Of a stretch of DNA of 64,000 nucleotides, positions 1-12,990 are shown piece after piece. The stretch's first letter is position 1. Every line of letters begins with the position of its first letter. The DNA comes from Dermatemys mawii. Lineage: Eukaryota; Chordata; Testudines; Dermatemydidae. Under the pieces are notes generated by a model. The model was not told the DNA's origin and did no database searches. It saw only the letters and a program-made list of their open reading frames with translations. The stretch is taken from contig ML677373.1 in NCBI GenBank assembly GCA_007922305.1, positions 12,822,127 to 12,886,126 on the forward strand, written 5' to 3'. A program made the translations under genes and the position numbers.

Positions 1-1500
1 GGCTATTCCAGAGCTAACCATTTTAAAAAATACAGATAAACTTGAGTCATTGAGCACAGAGGCAGCACTGCAGGACTCAGTAGCTCAGAATGTTTGAAAT
101 TTCATCAATGGGTTTAAGGTTACAATCTTCAGTTTGATTAAAAGCTTCTTCCCTGTCCCCCCACCCCATCACATCTGAAGTCCCCATTCAGAGCTCCATT
201 TCCTGCCCTAAGATCCTTCCCTAGACCTTCAGGACCCTTCATGCACCATCTGATCAAGAAGGCTGCAGGGGAAAACAAGCCATTTTGAATTTAAATGTTA
301 AGGGAGAGAAACTTACTTTGCAGCATTTGCCTTGGTGGGGCATCCACAGATCTGCCTGTTTAAAGAGCATCTGGACTGAATCCCTGCACCACTTGGAACC
401 TTCAACAGCAACTTCCAGTTCTGCTGCCCTCAGAGCAAAAGAGAGGGTGAGAGAACATGCACAGAGCCTAATGCTGCAGAGAAAGAGACAGGAGCAGCAG
501 AGTGAAGCACCAATCTGCTGATTAATTCAGCCTGTTTCTAGTCACACTGCAGATCCAGCAAAGAGGCGGTGTGTGTGTGTGTGGGGGGGTTTGTTAGCAA
601 TGGGGGAAAAAAGAAGAAAGTTCATACAGGATCACGCCAGATGTCTGTAAGAATGACCCATTCATCAAATGGAGCCGACACAGCCAGATACCTTATGTGT
701 GCATGTCTGCAGATACAGCTGCATATGCAGTAAGGAAGGATACTGACTGATAAGGACATATGGAAAAGCTGATGGGAAACTAGACAGTACAAAATACTAG
801 CAAACACTATAGGGGGAAAGCCAGCACTAGCCAGTGTGATAGACTAGAGAGAGATGGAAAAGATCTATCCAGTTTCAGCTCCCCATTAACGTGTCCACGG
901 GAGTCAGCAACACACTGATGGCTTAACACCTTGAGGCTCAAGCTCAATTTTTTACAGTTATTATTATTTAAATGATTCAAGGAGATTTCGGGCTGGATTT
1001 GCTAAGCCGAGTTGATGTTTCTCTCTCCCTCGCTCTTGTTCCCAGCGGGGCTTCCCAGCAGCACTCAGGATACAGAGAGCGGCAGGTGCCCCTCTAAGCA
1101 TCAAATATTCATGGACAGCGCCTTGGGAGCTCAAACAGAAGGTGCAAGACAGGATATCAACAGCAGCGCATCATGCCTGAGGCTTGCCACTTACTGAGAC
1201 CTGGTTATCAGCCACACAGGGGCACATGGAGAGCATGAGATCAGTGGAGACAGAGAGCACAAGCAAGAAGCCTGGGGTGGAACTGGAAAAAGACTACAGG
1301 GAAATGGATAAATGGACCCTTGGGATAATAAGAAGGAGACTATCCCATTGCCTCACTCTTATCTTGCTAGGCAGATGCTCCCCTCTATGGGGTAATTTAA
1401 TCATTACATATTTGGGGCAGGGACTGTGACCCATAAGTATTTGTACAACTTCTACCTCAATGGGGCCCTGATCCTAATTGAAAGAAAAATATTTAACAAC
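1..1500. other. No gene recognised
   Basis: Only a short TG run was recognised. Short open frames here show no family resemblance. Confidence 0.6.
569..583. repeat. (TG)n microsatellite
   Basis: A short TG run is followed directly by a run of G. Confidence 0.8.
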
Positions 1501-1923
1501 TACAGTGAAACCCCGCTATAATACGATAATTGGGGTCCAAAAAATTGGATTGCGGAAAATGCGGGGTCGCGTTATAGCAGGGTTACCATTTCAAGCCAGT
1601 CAGAGTCTGAGCGCCGGGGACAGGGGTGAGAACCCCAAGGGCACGCCGGGGCTGCAGGGTCGGCCCGGGATGAGCAGGAGCTGAGCGCTAGGGACTCTCG
1701 GGAGAGTCGCTGCTGCGGTGTGCCGGGGCTGCAGGAGCTAAGTGCAGGGGACAGAGGCGAGAACGCTGGGGGCTGCAGGTAGCAGGCACCATCGGGGACA
1801 AGTGCCTAGACATGGGGTGAGTGTCCCCGGGAGCCAGTGTCACCAGACCCAAAAAGGGGAGCCAACTTATGATCGTGCTATTTCCAAATTCACATTATCG
1901 CCTTATAGTTGGGTTTCACGGTA
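1501..1923. mobile_element. TA-flanked MITE (Tc1/mariner- or Tigger-like), 423 bp
   Basis: TACAGTGAAACCCCGCTATA at the left and TACCGTGAAACCCAACTATA read inward from the right form imperfect terminal inverted repeats, each starting with TA. The interior is GC-rich and noncoding. Confidence 0.7.
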
Positions 1924-3036
1924 CTACCACTCAAGATAGGAAGGACCTTGAATCTGGGGTTAGAATGAGGCACCCACACGTCAACAAACCAATGGTCATG
2001 TTGAGAGCCTGACAAGGTCCTGAGAGTCGTATCTAACTGTATAAAATGGAGCAGATTGAAACCACCCACCTCTTGAATACACAGCAGCCACCTCTGAACA
2101 GTTTTATGTGTAGTGTAGCTTGCTACTCAGATAAAGCTGGAGCATTGCAAGCTAGCATCAGCACTCTCCACTGGCCACAACTTCATGTTCAAGAGAAGGG
2201 TGACCACAGGCTGCACAGTAGAGCTCTGCTTCCTCACCCATGATTGGCTAAATGTTTTGCCCTCTGTGTCAGTCACAGGCCTCAGTAATGACTGAATCCT
2301 GGTTTGTTGACTTCTTTCTCCGAGCTCCAGATGCCTAAATCAGCATGTGGTCCTCAGACCACTCCAAAGCTATTGGCACACTGTCGTCATGATCTATACG
2401 CAAAAGGTGGCATGTAATAGATCACTGGGAAACTAATAACTCACTGATCATTAATACTGTTGCATGATGGATGTATGGTAAACCCACATAGATATGTGCT
2501 GAAAATAAATTCTTAAAATGTATTTGCTGCCTAGGCCAGTGCCCTTTGTTCCTGTGAGGCTGGGCTGGGTTTGTCCCATACCTGATAAGGTGTGAACTGC
2601 CTCTCTACTCTTGTAGAGTTTTTTCCTGGGCTTATTTTAAGCCATGAGAATACATGTTCAGCCTCATAACTACATAGATGAAATTATTACCTATAACCTT
2701 ACTATAACATTACTGTAACAATTACTAGAATATCACTATAACAACCATGCTCAGTGCATCATGAGCCTTTCGAAGACACCCAACATAACAAACTTTGCAT
2801 TGGATACCACACAATAATTTTACAAAGATGAACAAAGGGGTGTAGCGTGTTCCCCCAAGCAACAAAGTGTCACAGTCACACCTTCATGGCGCTGAATATA
2901 GGGCTCTGCCAACTTGCTGCAACTTCAGTTCCTTCTTGCCAGATTGCTCCAACAGAGGGGGATAGGCAGGTGATACTGGAATGGACATGAGCAACATCTC
3001 AAAGAACAACGGTTACAAAAGGTAGGTAACCATTTT
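1924..3036. other. No gene recognised; possibly old repeat
   Basis: The sequence has the feel of an old dispersed element, for example the AATTACTAGAATATCACTAT run near 2715. I cannot assign it to a family. Confidence 0.4.
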
Positions 3037-3900
3037 TTCTTTGAGTAATTGTTCATGTCAATTTCAATTAGTTGAGTACTAAGCCTAAATTTTGGAGGCA
3101 GGATCGGAGCTCAAAGGTTCGCAGACAGAAGCACCCCCTGTCAAAGTCTGCACCTCTCTAGCCTGCTGTGTAATAGCATAAATGCGAGATAAAAGTATGT
3201 ACAGTATAGACTACCAAAATGCAGCTCTGCAGATCTCTTGTCGGAATATGGATGCCTCGTGGAGTGTGCTGTCAGCAAAAGGACCGGTACTTTCACCAGA
3301 TCGTAGCAAGCCCAGACACAGGACATGATCCATCCCTTTCATTCTGTCTGCTATCACAATGAACAGCTGAATGGACTTCCAGAATGTTTGCGCAATATAG
3401 AATGCTAATACCCAATGAATGTCCAACAAATTAAGTTTTTGCTCCCTGCTGCTTGAGTGCAGCTTAGAGTATAAAACTGGGAGAAAGATATTCTGATTAA
3501 CATGAAACTGGGAGACAACCATAGTGAGAAAAGCTGGATGTGGACCGAGATGAACTTTGTCCTTATAGAACACCGTGTAAGAAGGTTCGGACGTTACGGC
3601 CTTGAGCTCAGACACCCTCCTGGCCAATGTTATTTGTACCAGAAAAGCAACCTTATATGACAGGTACAGCAGAGAACATGTCACCAGTGGTCTGAATGGT
3701 GGCGAGACTGGCTGTTGAATATGAGGATACAGCCTGTCATGGCCTTCAAGGAAATACTGACCATGTGGCTGACAAAGACCAACGAGTTCTCCATGCCTGG
3801 AAGGAAGGCAGAAATGGTGGTGCCTGGAAAAAACCTTCCAGCTACCATGCACACAGTGCGTGCACACCTAATTGGAATTGACATGAGCAATCACTTAAAG
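3037..3900 (-). mobile_element. YR-retrotransposon fragment bounded by inverted copies
   Basis: The + strand motif ATTGTTCATGTCAATTTCAA near 3048-3067 reappears inverted near 3890-3870 (minus strand ATTGCTCATGTCAATTCCAA). The recombinase relic lies between. Inverted termini are known in the DIRS group, but local inversion of a dispersed repeat would look the same. Confidence 0.45.
3211..3867 (-). pseudogene. Tyrosine-recombinase retrotransposon (DIRS/Ngaro-like) relic
   Basis: A 218-codon minus-strand frame contains a block, YKVAFLVQITLARRVSELKA at residues 71-90, that resembles the first catalytic-Arg region of the tyrosine recombinases carried by DIRS/Ngaro retrotransposons. A following PHPAFL..VV segment at 109-118 also fits. 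Near the C-terminus, DSTLHEAS...ICRAAFW (199-218) sits where the family has its H-x-x-R box, but the Arg appears lost and the frame ends before a nucleophile Tyr. The first 60 or so residues read through a terminal repeat rather than a protein domain. The relic is inactive. The exact family (DIRS or Ngaro) is uncertain. Confidence 0.55.
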
Positions 3901-4621
3901 AACTATTGTGACCTGTTAGATTTGAATGACATGAGACTCAAATAAAACTCCTGAGTTCCAGTCATTAAATAGCAGTGGTATTATGAAGAATGTCACTTGT
4001 GTCAAAGCTAAATATGGACATTCTGACGCACAGCATGTTCATTTGCACAAACAGCAGCATCCAAAGTGAACTTCTAGAGCTCAGCTGTTCCATAGCAGTG
4101 CTATTGTTGGAGCTTGAGAGTAGCCTGAAAGGCTGTGGCATAACTGCACATAATTGCTTCTTGTCTTAAACTGATTAATACCACAGCAGTCCAGAGCGCC
4201 ATTAACAACAGAACGAATAGATGATTACTTTAATTGTAACATTACCTCCGCAGTCTTAGCAATCAAAACTGAGAGCACCACAGTTCAACAAGGTCCTCAC
4301 GCAAAATATCTTGGGGAGGTCACAGGTGCGGGCATGGGCAAGCCCAGCTTCTCATGGTCTCATACAAAGCAACACCACAACTCCAGCTAATGAAAAGTAC
4401 ACCAATCTCAAGCCACAAAGCTGGGGGCTGGGAAGGAGGGCGGTCTCTCCCCAGCAGCCTCAGCCCTGGAGCTGGGGAAAGTCACCTCTTTCACTGGCCG
4501 CTACAGCCACAAATTCCGCCCGCACCCTCTCTTCTCACCCCACTGCCGGCTCCCACCTACCCCCTATTCCCCTCCAAGGCCACCACCTGGCCTTACATGT
4601 GCATCTTCTCCAGGGGCCAGG

Positions 4622-4667
4622 CACCTAATTAGTGGAGCCATGCCTGAGTGGCTCCACTAATTAGGTG
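4622..4667. repeat. Perfect 19-bp inverted repeat
   Basis: CACCTAATTAGTGGAGCCA (4622-4640) is followed by an 8-nt spacer and its exact reverse complement (4649-4667). It probably belongs to the transposon whose end lies near 4771. Confidence 0.9.
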
Positions 4668-4699
4668 TGTGGCCCTTCATTTTCATGTGTGGCTGCCCA

Positions 4700-4771
4700 G
4701 GCATGCACCATAGAGGGAATTATCCGTGGACCACCCGAATGGAGCTTGCGGACCACAGTTTGAGAACCTCA
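4700..4771. mobile_element. hAT right-end fragment
   Basis: GCGGACCACAGTTTGAGAAC reads, on the other strand, as the common hAT terminus GTTCTCAAACTGTGG. No left end was found, so only a fragment can be claimed. Confidence 0.4.
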
Positions 4772-5839
4772 GTTGTACAAAAAGTCTGTCTCTCAAACTA
4801 TTATCTAACAGGTAATCTGATTTAGTAAGCAAAATCCAGCCAGCGTGCTGGAAAGACTGTAGAACATACTCAGCAAGGGAAAGGGTTGCATGGAGAGTAA
4901 AATGGAGGTAGTTAATGTGATCTGCCAATGAAAAGCCTACTATGACTGGGGAGGGAGGCAAGTGAGAGGAGGGAGCAAAGAGGGAAAAGTCATAAGAATT
5001 TTCTCTCACCATTGCTCATCTAGAGCAGTTGTACATATGATCTTCTCCAGCTGTGGTCTCAAACACAATCTCTCATCCAGACCAGGCCCCAAAACAGGGC
5101 ATGTACCTGTTCACTCTCTTGAGTGACAAACACATTTGATACTCAGGTGGCTACTGAAACTCATGCATAGAATAAGTGGCCAACTGAGTGTCTGCAGCTC
5201 TCTCTGTTTCTTCTTAGCATCATCATCTTGGATTTCACTTCAAGGAGGCAGAAGTGCATATAAAGCCAATAATCTTCCATGAACCACTGCAAATATCCCT
5301 TTAAAGCTCCTGGCTGCAACTACCCACCACAGAGGCCTCTCTCTCCCCTCTTACTTTAGGATTGGAAACATACTAGGTAACTAGAGGCTGGTAACACACA
5401 CAGATATTAGTCAATCGGACATTTGTAAGGGCAGATGTAGAAATAATATTGCCCATCTAGCCCTGGAGAGAGGCAAAACAGTCCGAACAGCACATATGCT
5501 GGGCAAGTCTAACCAAGCAGCAGGAAAATGTTCCTCAGATGAATGGAAAACTTCTCTACACAACCTCAGGCCCGCTTTACAAAAATGTTTGCAGTGATTT
5601 AAGCATTCACAAAAGACGTCAGGATAAGTACTCCGGTGACTGAAGACCTCAATCTATCCTCAGAATAAGACAGGTATAGCATAAAAGTAGCAGCACATGC
5701 TTCCTCTACACTGTCCCACTAGCATGCTTACCCCTAGTCTTGAGATGACTATTTCTAGAGATGAGATGGGAGTTCAATCTCTATGACCCATTCAACCCTA
5801 CATTTTTCTGAAGAGTCGCAAACAAGGGTGCCAACTGAG

Positions 5840-6756
5840 AAACGAGTTCAAGGCTGACTGCAAAGCGTTACAAAAGCATCTGACAAAATTGGGTGACTGG
5901 GCAACAAAATGGCAAAAGAAATTAAATGTTGATAAATGCAAAGTAATGCATACTGGAAAACATAATTCCAACTATACATACAAAATGATGAAGTCTAAAT
6001 TAGCTGTTACCACTTAAAGATCTTGGAATCATCATGGATAGTTTTCTGAAAACATCTGCAGAGCAGAAAAAAAAGCTAACAGAATGTTAGGAACCATAAG
6101 GAAAGAGATAGATAAGACAGAAAATATTATAATGCCACAATTCCATGGTACACCCACATCTTGAATACTGAGTGCAGTTCTGGTCTCCCCATCTCAGAAA
6201 AGACATATTAGAATTGGAAAAAGGACAAAGGCAACAAAAGTGATTAGGCATATGGAACAATTTTCATATGAAGAGAGGTTAAGAAGATTGGGACAGTCCA
6301 GTTTAGAAAAGAGACTACTAAGGGGAGATATGATAGAGGTCTATAAAATCATGAGTGGTGTGAAGAAAGTGAATAAGAAAATGTTATTTACCCCTTCATA
6401 TAACACAAGAACTAAAGGTCACCTGATGAAATTAATAGGCAGTAGGCTTAAAACAAATAAAAGGAAGCACTTCTTCAGACAATGGACAGTCAACGCAGGG
6501 GATGTGAAGGCCAAAAGTATAACTAGGTGCAAAAGAGAGTAGATAAGTTCATGGAGGATGGGTCAATCAATGGCTATTAGCCAAGATGGTCAAAACACAA
6601 TCCCATGTTCTGGATGTCCCTAAACTCCTGAGTGCTGGAAGCTTGGACTGTTCTGTTCACTCCCTCTGAAGCATTTGTCATGGGCCACTGTTGGAAGACA
6701 GGACATGGGCTAGATGGATCATTGGTCTGACCAGTAAGGCCATTCTTATGTTCATC
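5840..6756 (+). mobile_element. CR1 LINE, 5'-truncated copy with 3' end
   Basis: The 5' portion reads in pieces as the C-terminal part of a CR1 reverse transcriptase (for example GDWATKWQKKLNVDKCKVMH near 5890-5950). The stretch from 6240 gives the conserved CR1 tail [20 protein letters not shown]. It ends with the typical 3' sequence GACCAGTAAGGCCATTCTTA. Frames are interrupted, so the copy is dead. Confidence 0.8.
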
Positions 6757-6875
6757 TGCCCACTACGAACCAGACTGAGATAATCAACTCATTTCACACA
6801 ATGATCCAGTCTGTCAGGGGTAGTAACTTTTGGCCCAGGCCAAATCTGAGTTGTGGGCAAACCGATTACCTAGAT

Positions 6876-7681
6876 CAGGGGTGGACAAACTACAGCCCGC
6901 GGGCCCGTCCTGTCCAGCTCCTGAGCTCCTTGCCGGGGAGGCTCCCCCCAACCCTTCCCCTGCCGTTCCCCCTCCTCCGGAGCCATGCCACCCCGTCGGC
7001 AGCATTCTAGCCAGCCGCTACTGCCTGACAGTACTGCAGTGGTGTGGCTGGCTCCGGCAGGGCCTGAGTTCCTGCCACTCTGAGTGGCATGGTAAGGGGG
7101 CAGGGCTGTGAGCTCCGGCGGGGCAGCAAGTCTGGCTCCGGCGGGCCACGCAGCTGCCAGACATGTTGCTCTGAGCGGCACGGTAAGCGGTTGGGGAGGT
7201 TGGATAAGGGGCAGGGAGTCTCGGGGGGCAGTCGGGATAGGGAGCAGGAGGCAGTTGGATGGGTTGGAGTGTTTCTGAGGGGAAAGTAGGGGACAGGTAA
7301 CGGGGGAAGTTGGATAGGGGTGGGAGTCCCGGGGGTCTGTCAGGGAGTAGGGAAGTCAGGGAGTAGGGGGAGGAGTCCTGGGGGAAATTTGGAGGGGGGT
7401 CGCGGGAGGGGGCAGTCATGGGGACAACGAGTAGGGGGGTTAGATAGGGGGTGGGATCCCAGGGGGGCGGTTAGGGATGGGGGGGGTCTCTGGAGGGGAC
7501 GGTCAGGGGACAAGGAGCAGGGGAGGCTGGAGGCAGGGCAGTCAGAAGGCAGGAAGTGGGAGGGGGTTGGATGGGGGCAGGGCCAGGCTGTTTGGGGAGG
7601 CACAGCCTTTCCTACCCGACCCTCCATACTAATTTTGCAACCCCGATGTGGCCATCGGGCCAAAAGGTTTGCCCACACCTG
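6876..7681. mobile_element. hAT non-autonomous element, about 806 bp
   Basis: The ends are CAGGGGTGGACAAAC and, inward from the right, CAGGTGTGGGCAAACCTTTT. The flanks ACCTAGAT (6868-6875) and ACCTAGAA (7682-7689) match at seven of eight. The GC-rich, G-run-rich interior yields several chance open frames on both strands, none meaningful. Confidence 0.85.
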
Positions 7682-7689
7682 ACCTAGAA

Positions 7690-10600
7690 GCAAAAAGCTC
7701 TGTATTTCACTGCCTGGTTTCTCAGACTGGTAGTCTCCCAAAACAAGCATAAACACCCACTCAACTCAGAATGCAACCCATGAGCTGACAGAGATGATAA
7801 CGTCGTTTCTTTGATAGTCCTGTACTCAACAGGTCTACTAACTCCACATTAGTCCTACTCATATTGCATGCCAACCCCGTCAGACAGAAAAATACGAGGG
7901 TGCTAGTATGAACTGGATATCCTCCTGATATCTCTGGAATATCCAATAGTGGACCTTAGTTATCAGGGAAAAGAAAACGTGTCCCCTTAACTATGCAGGA
8001 GAAAGATCTTCCAGCTTTAGCAACAACTGTGGGTTACTCCACATACTAACGCGAAACATGCAGGTCAAAGTCATAGAGAAGCAAACCAACTACGACTTTA
8101 GAATCAATACACTTAAGAGGGAATCTCCTTTCTGGGGAACCTACCTGACACTGCTCCTTCAGGTCCATTGCTGCACGGTTCTGTAAGCATGCCCAACACA
8201 ATATAACTACCCCTTCGGGGGAGAACCTCTCCTAGGTATGTATGACCCTTGGTTACTCTGTTATCATAACACCATCTGCAGAAACAAAAAGGGCAAGAGT
8301 CAGATTTTCCTCCACACACACTTTGAGGCAAGTGTACAATGAAGCTGATATACACCCCTTTCCTTTCATTTGAAGTCTATGAGAAAAACCAGGAGTAGAA
8401 GGTGATTCTAAACTGTGCCCCATTAGTTTGCAGTCCCCCACCACAAGTGGGCTTTATCAGTTTAACTTACGAAAAAGCTGTCGGCACTAGATGAATTAAA
8501 TTCACAGCGGAGCAAAATAAACTTAATGCAGCAGCCTTGACATATATCCTGGCACACTTCCAGGAGAACTGCTAAACTCTGCCCCCAGCAAGAAGCTAAA
8601 TTCCACCAGGTGCTCCGAAGACAGCAGGCTGAAATGCCAGCCAGCAGACTGTGATCGGACCAGGCTGTCACCAGCAGCCATTTGTCTTGCTATTTTTATC
8701 TAACCGGAGCTCTGTCCAGCTAATCTCTAATGGAGCCTGCAGTAATGACTCTTCCATTTGCTGAAATGCCACATCAGATCCTCTTTGACAAGGCTATGCT
8801 TCAGGGCTAAGCTCAAATCTGACCCATCGTTAAACAGGCCGGAAGGCCTAAAGAATGGCTCCAGATCACCAGGGAATAGACTAGAAAATTTTATTTTAGC
8901 AAAACTGGGATTAACAGAACTACAACAGGAGAGAGCTCTGGAACTCACTTTCCTCCTTACTCTGACATATCCTGAATTGGTTGACCTTCAGGGTATACAG
9001 CAAGACTCATTTGCTTTTTGAATTTTGCAGGGAGGGGACTAGTTGGCAGAATTTGGTAGTTCATTGCAGGGTATTATATTTAGGAGGGAGTCATCTTAAA
9101 TATTAAATGAGTTGAGATAGTAAAAGGAGCTATATGATAAAGTGGCTTTGGGTAGCAGAATCATTTGGAGGTAAGGAATGATGACTCTGGTATTTTTAAT
9201 AGTTATTTAGAGTCTTAGAGCTTGGACAGATGCTTCTAATAAACAGGAGGCACACAGTTCAGCAAACTGACCCATACCAGGTATGTTTTTACTAAACTGA
9301 AACAAAACCCTGTAATGTGGGACTGGGCTGGATGTGGTCACCAGACTTTCCACCCTACCCTAGTCTGCAGCTTTGCCCATTTTTCACAGCAGATGGATTC
9401 GGCTGATCACAGCGGATTGTCTCCCAGCTCCCTGCGATCATTGTGCATGGCACTGTTCTCTAATACAGCAGTGTAACTAGATTCATTTGAGCACAAAAGG
9501 AACCTCAGCTCCCTTGGAAAGCAGTGTTCCCCCTGTGACTATGACCATGCACATACGTGTGTTATTAGGCGAGAGACAGGCACCAACAATTTGGTCAACT
9601 TAATGTACCCTCTCTACATCTATGCTACTCCTGAGCGAATTATACATCACTGCGCGTGTGTAGAATTCATGGCCCCTCTAGAATTCTTTACTTCCCTGCA
9701 GAAAAATTACATCTGACAGGCAAGCAAAGGAAGCCGCAAGAGTGGTCATGCGTCCCCATCCGTGGCAGGGCTGGCAGGTCGCTTTGGGAAGCCAGTAGAG
9801 ACATAAATCACTGCCAAGGGGGTGGAGGGCTGAGCAGTTGTGTGTGTGGGAGACAGAGACACTCTGTCCCTCTCGCTCGCTACTGCGGCACACTCAGCCT
9901 GGAGGTGCAGGGCTTTGGGGGATTTCTGAAGAGGTAGGCATGGGGCAGGCTCTGTCCCCTCAGTCAGAGCAGAACCTAGCAGACTGCCCACTTAGTAAAT
10001 TGTTCTTAGTGAATTCCCTTAGGAGTATAACACAGATGTAAAAATTTTAAGTCTCCTTTACATTGGCAGACTGGTGTAAATGAGCATTATTGTAAAGGAC
10101 AGTATGGCCTTACAAGTGCTTATGGTACTTTAGTGATTAGAACTAGTCTACATTTTTGGTCTGAAAAAATTTTCTATCAAATGTGCTCCATGAACGGTTT
10201 GCTACTGACCTTTCTGGAAATGGTGAGTAGCCAGCATAAATTGTGAATTTGAGTCCCCAGTCCTCACTTGCTCTTCATTTGACTATGATGTAACACTGAG
10301 CAGATGGCTGCATATTGTCATTGACTAATAATTAGAAGGGTCAATATTAGCTACATTACTATTAGACAGAGGGGATCTGGTGATTTCTTCCAATGCTCCC
10401 CACACCCATTCTCCATTCACTGTGTTGTAGTTTAAATAAACTATGCGCATGCAAACTACTGCTATTAGTGAACAACATTCAGTGAGAGACTAATCTGGTC
10501 AGCAAATTTCAGCTGAAAATATAGAAAACTATTATAACCACTTGAGATACTTTGTCAGTTAAGAATATGCAATGTGAAAACATTTCATGTTAATATATTG

Positions 10601-11890
10601 CAAAATGTTGATATATAGCATTTTTGCTTAGTCATTTCCAAAAAAAACTTGCCTATGCAAAACCAATAAAAATCTTTTAGTACATTATTATTTGGCAGCT
10701 TTGATCAATAAACACCACAATAAGATGTTGAAATTAACGTAAACAGTAAAAACTGTAGTCACAGTCGTGTGGCAATGTGTTTCTGGAACTGTGCAAAAAA
10801 AGTCACTTTCATTTTGGGAATCATTGTTTCACCTTGCCTACAGGCATACAGCACCACCTGACAGCTCCACACGATACCTCATCTAAATGTACATAAAATA
10901 AGCTTTAAATTATACATGATGTGGGTTGTGTACGGTGGGTACGTTAAACTCCAAAAATATGTCCCTTTTTGGAGAACTGCCACATGCATAAGTATCACAT
11001 ATATGCATTTCCGCTCATGCGGATATCTGCATTTGAGGTTACACATGCTCAGTTCATTTACTAGCGATGAATTGTTCAGAGTACATAGGACAGAAATCAC
11101 CATCTGTAGTTACTTTTGCTGTCTCCGCCTTCTGGCTGGCACATCACCAGAATTAGCTAGCAGTCTGGACTCAGCCTGTTTTCTGTTTTGTGACACCCAC
11201 AGGCAAAGAGACAATATGGGAATGATGCTATCTTCTCCAATTGCCCAATAAACTATGTCAGGTCAATTAGCAAGTGCAATGAAAAGATCACAGAATGTTA
11301 CTGGAGTGTAGCAGACAAAAGAGAGGTTGGGAATGGGAAGGAGGCACATATACTTTAGTATGCCCCTATAGAGCAAAATAGTGTCTTGATATCTTGCTCG
11401 TAACTCAGAGATCACTTCAGCACAAGGCAAAGGGAGAGGGGATGGACTTTTAAAATGAAGGGAAATGGCAATTCAGAAAAGGATTTGAGAAAGCTCCAGA
11501 ATTCTTCTTCTTCCTATTAGCCCAAATAACCGACTCACGGCCTTGACTAGCAAGAACACACTCAGATACCTGGAGGCTTAAGTCAGAAAAGCAGAAAATA
11601 CCCTGAATGTTCTCTGTGCTGATCCAGTGTAGCCCAGATCGTTAGCAGCAGTGGCTTTGCTCTGCTCCTCCTTCCAGTACCATTTGAATGGAGGGAAGTC
11701 ATGAAGGGAGAGAGAGCTGTGCAGGAGACAGCCTTCCTCAGCATTGCAATGACATTCTGTTTCAGGAAGCAAACTGAAATGTGATCTTGAAGGCAAAACA
11801 TGCCACTCGTCAAAGTTCAAAACACATTTTTCAGCATGTGTAAGAGTGTCACTAAGATCAGTGCAAGCATCTATAGTGTAGGGAGGGGGG
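7690..11890. other. No gene or named repeat recognised
   Basis: Only short chance open frames are present, and no exon with splice sites and protein similarity was seen. Confidence 0.5.
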
Positions 11891-11904
11891 CTCTCAACAG
11901 TGAA

Positions 11905-12092
11905 CAGTTTCAAAGTAGTAGCTGTGTTAGTCTGTATCCACAAAAAGAATGAGGAGTACTTGTGGCACCTTAGAGACTAACAAATTTATTTGGGCATAAA
12001 CTTCATGGGCAACCCAGCCCACAAAAGCTTATGCCCAAATAAATGTGTTAGTCTCTAAGCCAAGGTGCCACAAGTACTCCTCGTTCTTTTTT
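11905..12092. mobile_element. Fold-back PLE derivative with target duplication
   Basis: A one-sided leader (11905-11940, with GCTGTGTTAGTCTGTATCC) is followed by two inverted arms: AAAAAGAATGAGGAGTACTT onward, and its near reverse complement ending TACTCCTCGTTCTTTTT. They are separated by a short loop near 12005-12018. CTCTCAACAGTGAA at 11891-11904 and CTCTCAATAGTGAA at 12093-12106 form a 13/14 target duplication. The terminal motif GTGGCACCTTAGAGACTAAC resembles the termini of the full PLE at 20729. Confidence 0.75.
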
Positions 12093-12338
12093 CTCTCAAT
12101 AGTGAAATTAGATATACACTAGACTGGTTGGGAAAAGTGGATACTCTTTACCTACATAAATCTAAATGGCTACCAATAACAATCCTGAATGATATCTCCA
12201 TAGCTATCTAGTTAGCCTGTAAAGGGAGATCTAGACACATACGGTTTCTCCAAAGTCTGAACGGAACTGATGTGAAACTCATCAATTCAATTTTTCTCTC
12301 CCCCAACTTAAGGTGACAAAAGTTGTTATATCCTAAAC

Positions 12339-12982
12339 CAGAGATGGGGCCCAGGGGCCGCATCCGGTCCTCCAGATGTTTTAATTCGGCCCTCGAGCTC
12401 CCACTGGAAAGCGGGATCAGGTCTTGCCCCGCGCTGGTGCTCCAGCCATAGAGCAGGTCGAGGTCTTGCCCCACTCTGCACAGCTCCTGGAAGCAGCAGC
12501 ACATCCCCTCTCCAGCTCCTACACATGGGGCAGCCAGGGGACTCTGCATACTGTCCCACCCCAAGAGACACCCCTGCAGCTACCTCTGGTCTGCAATCAC
12601 AGCCAATGGGAGCTGAAGGGGCAGCAACCGTGGACAGGGTAATGTGCAGACAGGTCTGGCTGCTTCTCCATGTAGGAGCCGAGGGAGGACATGCCGCTGT
12701 TTCTGGGAACTACTTTAGTTAAGCACTGCCCAGAACCTGCCCCCATTACCCCTTCCTGTGCTCCAACCCCCTGATCTCCCTACCACCCTATGAACCCCTC
12801 GATCCCAACCCAGAGCAACCTCCTGCACTCCAAACCCCTCATCCTCAACCCAACCCCGGAGCCCACACCCCCAGCCAGAACCCTCCCGCCCTCCAACCCT
12901 CAATTTCATGAGCATTCATGGCCCACCATACAAGTTCCATACCCAGATGTGGCCCTTGGGCCAAAAGGTTTGCCCACTCCCA
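12339..12982. mobile_element. hAT non-autonomous element, 644 bp, same family as 6876
   Basis: The right end GGGCCAAAAGGTTTGCCCAC is nearly identical to that of the 6876-7681 element; the left end CAGAGATGGGG is degraded. The flanks TCCTAAAC (12331-12338) and TCCTACAC (12983-12990) match at seven of eight. Confidence 0.8.
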
Positions 12983-12990
12983 TCCTACAC

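Larger units (their letters stand above)
3901..5839. other. Intergenic, hairpin and hAT end only
   Basis: Apart from the hairpin at 4622 and the hAT end at 4700-4771, nothing coding or repetitive was recognised. Confidence 0.5.

Noticed and set aside
1441..4779. TTGTACAA at 1441 and about 4772 as a target duplication of a large hAT
   Set aside because: The left copy is not followed by a hAT terminus, so the match is likely chance.
6870..7760. Several long open frames on both strands
   Set aside because: They fall in the GC-rich interior of a non-autonomous hAT and show low-complexity Pro/Gly translations.
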